From Nostoc sp. NIES-3756 (lineage in GTDB: Bacteria > Cyanobacteriota > Cyanobacteriia > Cyanobacteriales > Nostocaceae), in contig NZ_AP017295.1 in NCBI RefSeq assembly GCF_001548375.1, positions 1,584,501 to 1,648,500 on the forward strand: DNA of 64,000 nt, written 5' to 3'. Positions 18,177 through 26,064 of the stretch are shown here, in pieces. The notes beneath the pieces were generated by a model. It worked only from the letters and a program-made list of their open reading frames with translations. It was not told the DNA's origin and ran no database searches. How positions within the stretch are numbered: the first letter of the stretch is position 1; every line of letters begins with the position of its first letter. The position numbers and the translations under genes were made by a program.

Positions 18177-18740
18177 CTAATTCATTGTGAAAAGAGAAAA
18201 AAGCTGTTCCAGATCATGACATAGAAATCTCTGTGCTTTGGTCAATGAGCGATAACCCTTTGCACGGAGTAGATTAATCACAAAAGTACGAATAATAGAC
18301 CAGTTAGTAGCAGCATTATAGGCACAAAAAGGTGCAGTGTCTTCCCCAAACACAACATCTTTGACCCAATGCAATCCGTTTTCAATGTCCCGGTGTCCAC
18401 GAATAGCTTGAGCAAAATGGATAGCAGATGTTTTGAGACTACTAAGATAGTAACTAATTGTTTCAAAAGATTGCCCATCTCTAATACCCTGACGCTCAAC
18501 AACAATCAAACTTTGCGCCTTTTCCCAACTGGGGTCAATACCATCTATGAGTTCATAAACTTTGACAGTACGTTGAACAACACGTCCACGTGTGCGTTCG
18601 ATTTGAATGTCAATAGTATTTGGGAGAAGTTGTTTTGCCAGTGTTTGTGCATAACTCAAGAGTTTGGGTTGATTACCCTTGATGCCTACTAAGTAATCAT
18701 TACCACTGTTAACAATTAACTGCACAGTTTTTTTTGACAA
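18177..18740 (-). CDS. ISAs1-family transposase, C-terminal half (frameshifted)
   Basis: This is the downstream half of the ISAs1 transposase. It reads SKKTVQLIVNSGNDYLVGIK and includes the C-terminal catalytic region with RGHRDIENGLHWVKDVVFGE, where the Glu of the DDE/H-repeat signature lies. Its only start is a TTG inside the A8 tract, so it is read on its own only if translation starts there or slips from the upstream half. Joined in the -1 frame to the upstream half it restores the family motif DALHCQKKTVQ and a product of about 370 residues. Confidence 0.88.
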   Translation of the reverse strand: MSKKTVQLIVNSGNDYLVGIKGNQPKLLSYAQTLAKQLLPNTIDIQIERTRGRVVQRTVKVYELIDGIDPSWEKAQSLIVVERQGIRDGQSFETISYYLSSLKTSAIHFAQAIRGHRDIENGLHWVKDVVFGEDTAPFCAYNAATNWSIIRTFVINLLRAKGYRSLTKAQRFLCHDLEQLFSLFTMN

Positions 18741-19270
18741 TGCAAAGCATCACATGTAAACACTACACCAGTGAAATTCAAAGTTTCTAATAGTTTTTCT
18801 AAAACTTTGATTTCACTTTGTTCATGGTTCTGGAATTGCTTGAGGGCAACGACCACTCCTTGCTGATGGCTATACACTGAGACGACGTTGACAAAGTTTT
18901 GGTAGGACTGATTGTATGCTTTAACTGTACTTTTGATGCTTTTTCCATCCACTGCTAACCAAGAACCTGGACCGAGGTGAGTCCCAGCTTTTGCCCACGT
19001 CACAAAGCAGTCTGTAAGTTTTTCAAAATCTAATTGCTCAAACAGTCGCCGAAATGTTGAGTCACTCGGTAAACGTTTGTATGTTATCCCTAACTTTTCG
19101 GACAATGCTGCATAATGTCGCACACAAAAGTCTTCTAGTGCAGCATATCCATAGCACTCACTCAACGTTCCTAAAATCACTAATAATAGCATCACCCATA
19201 ATGGATAACGTTTTCCACGAGGAGCGCGATAGTCTTCTATGCCTTGTAATGCCGCTATCAAACTACTCAT
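18716..19270 (-). CDS. ISAs1-family transposase, N-terminal half (frameshifted)
   Basis: This 184-residue frame has the DDE_Tnp_1-associated N-terminal domain (LIAALQGIEDYRAPRGKRYP, LSECYGYAALEDF) and the first catalytic Asp in WLAVDGKSIKS, then CDALHCQKK. It ends four codons after an A8 run at about 18728-18735, where the 0 frame reads CAA AAA AAA CTG. This is an A-AAA-AAA type slippery heptamer. Either -1 ribosomal frameshifting makes the full protein, or one base was lost and the element is inactive. Confidence 0.9.
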   Translation of the reverse strand: MSSLIAALQGIEDYRAPRGKRYPLWVMLLLVILGTLSECYGYAALEDFCVRHYAALSEKLGITYKRLPSDSTFRRLFEQLDFEKLTDCFVTWAKAGTHLGPGSWLAVDGKSIKSTVKAYNQSYQNFVNVVSVYSHQQGVVVALKQFQNHEQSEIKVLEKLLETLNFTGVVFTCDALHCQKKLCS

Positions 19271-19345
19271 TTGACATCAAAATATACTTAGGGTAGAAGT
19301 TATTTCTAGTTTAATTTTTCTCTCTTTACAATGAATTAGCCCTAC

Positions 19346-19380
19346 TCCTGGGAGGGGCTAGGGGTGGGTTACTCCCTTCA
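19346..19380. repeat. Right half of the repeat split by ISAs1
   Basis: TCCTGGGAGGGGCTAGGGGT, then GGGTTACTCCC, continues the sequence at 18150-18170 and matches the unbroken copy at 15733-15785. Confidence 0.65.
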
Positions 19381-19408
19381 CTCCCTCATCTTCCACATCT
19401 CCCCCAGA

Positions 19409-20992
19409 CTAGGCTGAATTTTCCTCACCACTGGGGGCAAATACGTTGGGGTCGAGATAGTTGAGGCGGGCGAGGGGGCTGAGGGAGTTGAGGATTTGGG
19501 AGCCGTAGCTGCGGTTGACTACACGGCTATCGAGTAGGGCAACGACACCTTGATTTTCGCGCACTGGGGCTACTGCTCGTTGCAGTTCATTTAAGGCGGT
19601 TGGGAGTAAGAATAGACGAAACCAATCTTGATGCGATCGCTTATAGTGAGCTACTCTACCAGCCACTAGGGGATGTTCTAAAGATGGTAAGGGTAAAGTG
19701 GCAATCACTAATAATTGCGGTGCAGGTAAGACGGCTTGATGTTCTCGCCAAAACTCCCAGCCGCTCACTAAAATGCCATTTTCATCTAAACAAGTTTTCT
19801 CCACCTGCACCCGTGAACCAAATTCAGAAGCCAGAATTGCTCCCACCTGAGCCTTTAATGGCACATCTCCCACAAGGAGAACTGTTAGCCCTGGTGCTGT
19901 AGCACTCAAACAAACTAAAGTCCGCACTTTATGAATGAAGGCTGCTTGAAACTCTGGCGTATTGGGTAGAGGTAACTGGTAGGGTATGTACAGTTGAATT
20001 GCCTCTGATTGGCTATCAGAAGCGAATTTTAGGCAGGTTAAATCATCTAAACCCAAACGCTGACGAAATAAAGGAGCTTCGGTTTCTGGCTCTAAAGCAC
20101 TGCCAATTAAGACTACTGGCTGCCGTTGCCAAATAGGGGCAAGAATTTCCCCTAATTCTATTGGTGCGTAATGTAGAGAAAATAACCCTTGGCGACGGGC
20201 GATAGTTGCCCAGAGGAGGGATAAGGGAGGGGGGGAAGATGAGGGAGATGAGGGAGATGAGGGGGACAGATTTTGATTGTTTGGTAATTGCTGCCAGAAT
20301 TGCTGCCAAACTTCTGGTACACCTGATGCTGATGCTAAAGTTTGTTTGAGTTGGGTTAAAATATCTGCTTCTGATTGGGCAATTAAATAACACTCGTAAG
20401 GATTAGCTGGGTGCTTATATAGTTCGCTGGTGAGTTGAATCCTGGCTGTGCGAATTGCTTCGGCTTGTTCAGGACAAGCGAGGAGCAACTGCTCCCAATC
20501 TTGGGGTTGTATATTTTGAGTAAGCTGATGACGCACCCAATCTTCTAAATCATCTACTCCATCAATAATTGTCGGTACGCCTGGGGGAAAACTCTCAGCA
20601 GATATTAGCTGTCCGCGTAACCATGCTTCTGGGGAGGTGAGAAGTATTCCTTGGAACTCAGGACTAGGCCAAACGTCACCTGTTCTGATTGATTTGTTAA
20701 GTTGTAACCACTGCTGTAAACGAGGAATTTCTACTCGTAGCAGCAATTGTTGTATTGTTTCTGTAGCCACAATAATTACTGGGCCATGCCACATCAAAGC
20801 GGAGGCAACAAAGCTAGTGCGATACCGCCCTTGATAGCCACAAACAGCCCCTACTTGAATTAAGGCGCTACGTCCTAGACGCAAGGCGCGTGCTACCAAC
20901 CGTGCCATCGTTAAATGATGGGGCCAGGAAGGGAAACCCGCCTGCGATCGCAAAAAGTTATGTAATGACAAATGAACTTCTGCCTCAATCAC
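19409..20992 (-). CDS. DinG/XPD-like helicase homologue with degenerate ATPase motifs
   Basis: The 527-residue protein resembles the cyanobacterial DinG-type helicase layout: an N-terminal RecA-like half with IIDGVDDLEDWVRHQL in the DEAH-box position, and a C-terminal half with TVLLVGDVPLKAQVGAILAS and VSGWEFWREH. The usual Walker A (GTGKT/S) reads VCGYQGRYRTS, the DEAH box reads DGVDD, and motif VI reads LQRAVAPVRENQGVVALLD without the canonical Q..GR..R. ATP hydrolysis is doubtful. A low-complexity Ser/Pro stretch (about 248-262) comes from a GAGGGAGAT-type repeat. GTG is the start codon. DNA-repair or single-strand DNA binding is possible. Confidence 0.6.
   Translation of the reverse strand: MIEAEVHLSLHNFLRSQAGFPSWPHHLTMARLVARALRLGRSALIQVGAVCGYQGRYRTSFVASALMWHGPVIIVATETIQQLLLRVEIPRLQQWLQLNKSIRTGDVWPSPEFQGILLTSPEAWLRGQLISAESFPPGVPTIIDGVDDLEDWVRHQLTQNIQPQDWEQLLLACPEQAEAIRTARIQLTSELYKHPANPYECYLIAQSEADILTQLKQTLASASGVPEVWQQFWQQLPNNQNLSPSSPSSPSSSPPPLSLLWATIARRQGLFSLHYAPIELGEILAPIWQRQPVVLIGSALEPETEAPLFRQRLGLDDLTCLKFASDSQSEAIQLYIPYQLPLPNTPEFQAAFIHKVRTLVCLSATAPGLTVLLVGDVPLKAQVGAILASEFGSRVQVEKTCLDENGILVSGWEFWREHQAVLPAPQLLVIATLPLPSLEHPLVAGRVAHYKRSHQDWFRLFLLPTALNELQRAVAPVRENQGVVALLDSRVVNRSYGSQILNSLSPLARLNYLDPNVFAPSGEENSA
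20215..20265. repeat. Purine-rich 9-bp repeats inside the DinG-like gene
   Basis: About three copies of GAGGGAGAT encode the Ser/Pro-rich linker in the coding strand. Units of 9 keep the frame. Confidence 0.7.
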
Positions 20993-21052
20993 ACGCTTTC
21001 CATCCCATACAAAATGACTTTAATTGCCAATAGCCCCATTTCTATTATGTTG

Positions 21053-21195
21053 TCAGAAGTCAACAGTCAACAGTCAACCCTCCGGGTACTCTTCGAGAAC
21101 TCCTTCGGAGAACGGCAGTTCGGACTCGACGGAAACCGCCTTCGCGGAGCGTCTCGAAGAGAAGACTCCGACTGCCTCACAGTCAACAGTTACTA
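21053..21195. repeat. Composite dispersed repeat, second copy
   Basis: GTCAACAGTCAACAGTCAAC leads into GGGTACTCTTCGAGAAC, GGAGAACGGCAGTT, GCGGAGCGTCTCGAAGAGAA and ACTGCCTCACAGTCAAC. The order matches the copy at 15089-15257. Three frames on the plus strand are locally open but no protein is recognised. Confidence 0.7.
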
Positions 21196-21239
21196 GGTCG
21201 TATTTTGACCAATTAAGAATTATAGATTTTTGATATTGG

Positions 21240-21267
21240 ACTATTGACTATTGACTATTGACTATTG
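21240..21267. repeat. Heptanucleotide tandem repeat (ACTATTG x4)
   Basis: Four perfect copies of ACTATTG followed by an ACTAATT variant, 25 bases upstream of the M48 protease start. Confidence 0.85.
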
Positions 21268-21292
21268 ACTAATTATCTATCACCCTAAAATT

Positions 21293-22255
21293 ATGCCAAC
21301 TTACACAGGAATCTCCAGCGAAGCCTTCAGGCATCCCTTAGATCGTCAAGCCGAGCAAGCTTTACGGAATTTACCAGGATTTGATTTAGTTGCTCGTAAA
21401 TTTGTGGAATTTGTGTACGAACGCCCTCAGTTAGTCTATCTAATGGGTAACACCATCCAAGTCGGGCCACGGCAATATTCCACCATTTACCAGATATTTC
21501 GCGAGTGTGTGCGGGATTTGGATATCTATCCAGAGCCTACACTATTTGTTACACAAAATCCTCAGGCAAATAGTTACGCATTAGGTCAAGAGAATCCTTA
21601 CATAGTCATAGACACAGGGATACTAGACTTACTCAACGAATCCGAAATTCGGGCGGTGTTAGCCCATGAATTGGGGCATATTAAATGTGGTCATACTATT
21701 CTAATTCAAATGGCGATGTGGGCGATGAGTACTGCTTCTGCTTTGGGAGAATTAACCTTTGGCATTGGCAATTTCGTCTCTGGAGCCTTAATTTATGCTT
21801 TTTTTGAATGGCGGCGCAAAGCTGAGTTAACAGCAGACCGAGCTGCACTGTTGGTAGTAGATGACCTCAATACGGTTTTATCATCCATGATGAAGGTTTC
21901 TGGCGGTAGCAGCAAATACGCCCATGAATGCAGTTTGCAGGAATTTATCAAGCAGTCCGAAAATTACCAAGCTTTAGATGAAGATGGACTCAATCAAGTG
22001 TATAAATTCTTAATGTACAACGGCGCTCAAGGTACGATGTTAAGCCATCCTTTCCCTGTGGAAAGAGTGCAGTACATAAAACAATGGTCAGTATCGGCAG
22101 AATATCAACAAATTCGCCAAGGTAATTATCAGCGATCGCCAGCTTCTGGTTCTGTAGATGTACAAACCGCCACGCCAGATACCGAAGCCGAAAGACTACG
22201 CCGTCAAATTGAAGAATTACAACAACAAATTAATCAAATGAAACGGTCTGAATAA
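21293..22255 (+). CDS. M48-family membrane metalloprotease (HtpX-like)
   Basis: The 320-residue protein has the zinc motif HELGH at residues 125-129 (His125, Glu126, His129) and a downstream Glu in RRKAELTADRAALL (about 183), the third zinc ligand. A hydrophobic segment between them (about 137-170) probably enters the membrane. The C-terminal 40 residues form a coiled coil (RLRRQIEELQQQINQMKR). HtpX relatives degrade damaged membrane proteins. The N-terminus lacks the two helices of true HtpX, so membrane attachment differs. No operon partner is close. Confidence 0.85.
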   Translation: MPTYTGISSEAFRHPLDRQAEQALRNLPGFDLVARKFVEFVYERPQLVYLMGNTIQVGPRQYSTIYQIFRECVRDLDIYPEPTLFVTQNPQANSYALGQENPYIVIDTGILDLLNESEIRAVLAHELGHIKCGHTILIQMAMWAMSTASALGELTFGIGNFVSGALIYAFFEWRRKAELTADRAALLVVDDLNTVLSSMMKVSGGSSKYAHECSLQEFIKQSENYQALDEDGLNQVYKFLMYNGAQGTMLSHPFPVERVQYIKQWSVSAEYQQIRQGNYQRSPASGSVDVQTATPDTEAERLRRQIEELQQQINQMKRSE

Positions 22256-22290
22256 AACAAAGCAAGGAGAAAATCTGGGGTACTGCAAAT

Positions 22291-22620
22291 TTACTCGTCT
22301 ACTCCTTCAATTAAAGAAGTAAGTCTATCTAAAGTTTGTGTTAGTTGTGCTAGCTTTCGTAATGAATCATTTTGAGCTTCAGCAAGGCTTTGTACTGCAT
22401 CACACAGAGCAAAAATCTGATAGCCCTGTTGCTGTAATTGTTTGCCTTGCGCTTCAACTTGGTCACTGATGTTCTCCACTCTTTCGGCAAGTCTTTCTAT
22501 AGCTTCAGTGGTTGATAATACTGCCTCTCCAATCTGCTCAACAATAGATTCCAATCGACTAATTTTTACTTCAACCCCAGATGCAATCATTCCTTGACCA
22601 CCCTGATTATAAGAGAGCAT
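22291..22620 (-). CDS. Small coiled-coil protein of unknown function
   Basis: The 109-residue protein is almost entirely a heptad-pattern coiled coil (about residues 18-105), with LESIVEQIGEAVLSTTEAIE and IERLAERVENISDQVEAQGK. There is no signal peptide or membrane segment. Such a protein may oligomerise or scaffold. I do not recognise the family. The start could be residue 1 or Met11. It is convergent with the M48 gene, 35 bp apart. Confidence 0.55.
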   Translation of the reverse strand: MLSYNQGGQGMIASGVEVKISRLESIVEQIGEAVLSTTEAIERLAERVENISDQVEAQGKQLQQQGYQIFALCDAVQSLAEAQNDSLRKLAQLTQTLDRLTSLIEGVDE

Positions 22621-23127
22621 TGCAGAATCTCTTGATGTAAGTAATTAAGTAGTTAAATTCAGTAAATTAAGCTTTATATAAAAGATGTGTTCATAACTAT
22701 TGATGATTTTGTTGCTTGTTGCTTCTAGCAAATGATAGAAGATTTTCGACAACATTAATGATAGTTACGGTAAGTTTAAGTAATTGAATTTGCAATTGAC
22801 CATCTGCATCGAACCTGTAAAAAGAACACTTATTTTTCAGGATGATTTTTTCACTTGAGAGTTTTATCAGATGGTGTTAAGTGTTTTCACATTACCTTTA
22901 TTGAATAGCTTTGTTTTCCACACATTATTGTTAATTTCTCATCCTCCTTACGAAACATTTACTTCTCTTTATTTTAAGTTTATAAAACTTCATGATCCCT
23001 AGAATATTAATGAAGATTACGTAAATATACCGTAAAAAGCGAAGTTTTTTATGAAGATGAGTTTATATTTTGAGTGAGACTCAGTGTTTTTACCCTTGTC
23101 GTTCGGCATTCGGCTAGAAGATGTACC
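22621..23127. other. 507-bp AT-rich spacer before the sugar transferase gene
   Basis: It carries the divergent promoters of the coiled-coil gene and the sugar transferase gene. Nothing else is recognised. A frame-extending start for the transferase at 23074 exists but codes a non-conserved segment. Confidence 0.4.
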
Positions 23128-23805
23128 ATGTATCAAACAAAATTAGACACTATCTTGCAAGGTACAAGTTATCAGGATTGGGAGTTGGCACTTATGCCTC
23201 ATCCTTCCGCACAATCCAAGTTCAAACGTGGTTTGGATATTCTAGGTAGCTTGGTGGGGTTGTTGATTTTAGCGATCGCCTTCGTACCAATTGCGATCGC
23301 CATTAAGCTTGATAGTCCAGGGCCAATCTTTTTCTCTCAAGAACGCTATGGTCTGCGGGGTCGTCCCTTCCACATTTGGAAGTTTCGCTCAATGGTGAAT
23401 GATGCAGAGAAACTGAAAAACTTGGTAGATAATGAAGCAGACGGACTGATCTTTAAAAACAAAAACGATTTCCGTGTAACTAGAGTAGGTCGTTTCTTAC
23501 GTAGTACCAGCTTAGACGAACTACCCCAGTTCTGGAACGTCTTTACGGGTGATATGAGTTTAGTCGGAACCCGTCCACCCACGGCTGATGAAGTAGCCAA
23601 ATACAATCAACGCCATTGGCAACGTTTAAATGTTAAACCAGGTTTAACAGGTGAGTGGCAAGTTAACGGTCGTTCTCACGTCAAAGATTTTGAAAAAATA
23701 GTAGATTTAGATTTGCAATATCAAAATAATTGGCATCCGTTATACGATTTGCAACTAATTTTTAAAACAATTTACGTTATTCTGGGCAGAGTAGGAGCAT
23801 TTTAA
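23128..23805 (+). CDS. Bacterial sugar (phospho)transferase, polyprenyl-phosphate type
   Basis: The 225-residue protein starts at MYQTKLDTILQ. One long hydrophobic helix (about residues 45-70) follows KRGLDILGS, then the family motifs SPGPIFFSQERYGLRGRPFH, KFRSM, STSLDELPQFWNVF, DMSLVGTRPP and KPGLTGEWQVNGRS. It transfers a sugar 1-phosphate from a nucleotide sugar to an undecaprenyl-phosphate carrier, the first step of exopolysaccharide repeat assembly. It has no N-terminal polytopic domain, so it is the short WbaP/WecB-like form. A strong terminator follows. In this group such genes can serve heterocyst or sheath polysaccharide; that role is inference. Confidence 0.9.
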   Translation: MYQTKLDTILQGTSYQDWELALMPHPSAQSKFKRGLDILGSLVGLLILAIAFVPIAIAIKLDSPGPIFFSQERYGLRGRPFHIWKFRSMVNDAEKLKNLVDNEADGLIFKNKNDFRVTRVGRFLRSTSLDELPQFWNVFTGDMSLVGTRPPTADEVAKYNQRHWQRLNVKPGLTGEWQVNGRSHVKDFEKIVDLDLQYQNNWHPLYDLQLIFKTIYVILGRVGAF

Positions 23806-23862
23806 TTCAGTAATGACGTACATTTGTATACCCTAGCTATACATATTTACCCGTAAGATAAC

Positions 23863-23908
23863 AAAACGCCACCCTGTCTTGGTAAACGCTGAAACAGGGT
23901 GGCGTTTT
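23863..23908. terminator. Strong hairpin terminator between convergent genes
   Basis: AAAACGCCACCCTGT (23863-23877) is exactly complementary to ACAGGGTGGCGTTTT (23894-23908), with a 16-base loop. It ends with T-runs on both strands and lies between the sugar transferase and the HupE-like gene, so it likely stops both. Confidence 0.9.
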
Positions 23909-23935
23909 ATAATGTTGGCTATGAAAAAATAAAGA

Positions 23936-24577
23936 TTAAGTTGCTAAAAATACGATACCGATACTAACTAGCGCGAAGCCTAAAAAACGAGCAATGTGAG
24001 GTAAAGTGTGAAAGTTGATTTTTCTGGCACTGGTAGTTACTGTGTACTGCGTTAAAACCATGCCTAATGTATAAGTAATTAGAGATGTTGTATCAGTCTC
24101 AGATATTGTTTGACTGATAACATTGCCTTGAAACAAACCAGCGATGCCTACGGCGGTCTGCGCCAACGCACCTAAAATAAGCATAAACAACCAGCTTGAG
24201 CAGTTGGGTGTCACTAACATAGCACCAAAACCGACAATAAAAAGCGCGATCGCTATCTCTGCACTTGGTAAATTAATCTGGAATAAATGGGTAAATGAGC
24301 CTAAAACTGATGCTAAGACAAAAGTGTTAGTGATGATGGCAGCGTGTACGAAGCCAGCAGAGAAAAAACCAATACTCAAGAGATTCACCAAACTATTCAG
24401 GTGAAGTACTGGGTCAGCAACTCCCCATAAAAAGCCATCCCAGACATTAGAGATATTATGCTGCAATGATAATCCACACCAAGAGCTTAACAGACTAATG
24501 AGTATAAGAGTGGCGATCGCTCCAATATGACGATGCTGTAACTTCCCGACAGCAACAGGCTTGGAAATAGTTAACAT
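23936..24577 (-). CDS. HupE/UreJ-like membrane protein lacking the metal motif
   Basis: The 213-residue protein has six or seven hydrophobic helices and the HupE/UreJ layout, including LPSAEIAIALFIVGFGAML. The family metal-binding motif HP..G.DH is replaced by ADPVLHLNSLVN, so the conserved His and Asp are absent. HupE proteins import nickel or cobalt for hydrogenase or urease. With the ligands lost, this member may transport something else or have another role. No hydrogenase or urease genes are near. Confidence 0.6.
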   Translation of the reverse strand: MLTISKPVAVGKLQHRHIGAIATLILISLLSSWCGLSLQHNISNVWDGFLWGVADPVLHLNSLVNLLSIGFFSAGFVHAAIITNTFVLASVLGSFTHLFQINLPSAEIAIALFIVGFGAMLVTPNCSSWLFMLILGALAQTAVGIAGLFQGNVISQTISETDTTSLITYTLGMVLTQYTVTTSARKINFHTLPHIARFLGFALVSIGIVFLAT

Positions 24578-24664
24578 TATTATGCACCATTAGTTTTTGA
24601 GGTAATTTATACTTCCCTCGTAATTAAGCAAACTAACACTGCAAGTAAATAAGTATGTTGCTAC

Positions 24665-25978
24665 TCATGGCAGAGTCTGTAAAATATTTATTTTACAAAA
24701 AGTTATTTGTATAGGAAGTTGAATGATAAATTCTGTCCCTTTCAGTGGTGATGAAATGCACTCTATCTGACCACCATGCTTATCGATAATTTGACGACTA
24801 ATTGATAACCCTAAACCTGTACCTGAAGTAATAGGTTTTGTCGTAAAAAATGGGTCAAAAACTTTTTGCCTAACTTCTTCTACCATTCCATAACCATTAT
24901 CAGCAATTCTTACTCTTACTTGCTCATTATTTAAAATTTCGGTATGAATATAAATTTTTGGTTTGGTTAAACCTATAGAACCACTTTCTTTGATTTTTTC
25001 TTGATTTACCAATGATTCTTCTAAGGCATCAACAGCATTAGTCAATATATTCATAAATACTTGATTGAGTTGTTTAGGATAACAACTAATTTTTGGTAAA
25101 TTGCCGTATTCTTTAACTATCTCAATCTCTGGGTATCTCTCTTGCTTTTTTAAGCGATTTTGTAATAGCAATAATGTAGAATCAATGCTTTGGTGAATAT
25201 CCACCTTTTTAATTTCAGCTTCATCTAATCGAGAAAATTTCCTTAAAGATAAAATTAACTCTCGAATACGTCCTGCACCAATTTTTATTGAAGATAATAT
25301 TTTTTCTAAATCTTCTTGTAAAAAATTGATATCAACTTCTTGAATATAAGCTTGAATAGTTGATGGTGGATGGGGATAGTGTTCTTTGTAGAGAGCAAGT
25401 AATACTAATAAATTTTCTACATATTCCTTAGCAAAATGAATATTGCCATAAATAAAGTTAATTGGGTTATTAATTTCGTAGGCAATACCAGAAACTAACT
25501 GCCCCATAGAAGATAGTTTCTCAGTTTGAATAAGTTGAGATTGTGTATTTTCCAAATTTTGTAAAGCTGCTTTGAGTTCAGCATTACTAGCCTCTAATTG
25601 AGTAGGACTAGGCAAAGCTAATGCTTGAGGAATGATTGGGACTAAAACACTAGCTGTATAAACTGATATCAAAGCTGTTATGGCTTTGAGGCTTCCAGAT
25701 AACCAGTAAGTTGGATGCCAAAGTGTCCAAATCTCCATTAAATGAGTTGTACCACAGGAGACAATAAAGGCTCCAAATAAAAGCATTATGCCTTTAAAGG
25801 GTAAATCTTTTCGCTTGTGGACAAAATACATCAGACTGATTGGTATTGAATAATAAGCAAGAGCAATCAGAGAGTCTGAGAGAATATTTAACCATACCAG
25901 CCCAGGTTTCCACAGATAGCAATGTCCATGCGGAATAAATAAGCTGTCTGTAAAAAATTCATTTATAAATTCAAGCAT
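24665..25978 (-). CDS. Ethylene-receptor-like histidine kinase with His-to-Tyr at the phospho site
   Basis: The 437-residue protein begins with three helices like plant ETR1: Asp35 and Tyr42 in LSDSLIALAYYSIPI, and Cys75/His79 in SCGTTHLMEIWTLW, equal to ETR1 Asp25, Tyr32, Cys65 and His69, the copper/ethylene site. No GAF domain follows; a coiled coil leads to the HisKA-like segment. There Tyr167 stands where the phosphorylated His should be (GIAYEINNP, usual GIAHEINNP; codon TAC at 25478-25480). The HATPase_c domain is intact (NILTNAVDAL, DNGYGM, GTGLGLSI). Autophosphorylation on His is thus unlikely. It could act through a partner kinase or as an ethylene sensor without kinase activity. Confidence 0.85.
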   Translation of the reverse strand: MLEFINEFFTDSLFIPHGHCYLWKPGLVWLNILSDSLIALAYYSIPISLMYFVHKRKDLPFKGIMLLFGAFIVSCGTTHLMEIWTLWHPTYWLSGSLKAITALISVYTASVLVPIIPQALALPSPTQLEASNAELKAALQNLENTQSQLIQTEKLSSMGQLVSGIAYEINNPINFIYGNIHFAKEYVENLLVLLALYKEHYPHPPSTIQAYIQEVDINFLQEDLEKILSSIKIGAGRIRELILSLRKFSRLDEAEIKKVDIHQSIDSTLLLLQNRLKKQERYPEIEIVKEYGNLPKISCYPKQLNQVFMNILTNAVDALEESLVNQEKIKESGSIGLTKPKIYIHTEILNNEQVRVRIADNGYGMVEEVRQKVFDPFFTTKPITSGTGLGLSISRQIIDKHGGQIECISSPLKGTEFIIQLPIQITFCKINILQTLP

Positions 25979-26064
25979 TAATTTGTAACAGTATGAATAT
26001 TTATACGTTTGTGTCTAGGACAAATTATATTCACACATCTCAAAAGATGCCTAGATAAAAAAGA

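Larger units (their letters stand above)
18171..19345 (-). mobile_element. ISAs1-family insertion sequence with split transposase
   Basis: Perfect 18-bp terminal inverted repeats are GTAGGGCTAATTCATTGT at 18171-18188 and its complement at 19328-19345. A direct repeat TCCTGGGAG (18162-18170 and 19346-19354) flanks them, the 8-10 bp duplication expected for ISAs1. The 1175-bp element is inserted in a CCCCTCC/GGAGGGG dispersed repeat. The two half-frames on the minus strand together equal one transposase. Confidence 0.92.

Noticed and set aside
2180..19345. Composite transposon bounded by the two IS elements
   Set aside because: The elements are of different families (IS982 and ISAs1), and core genes such as petB and ctpA lie between them.
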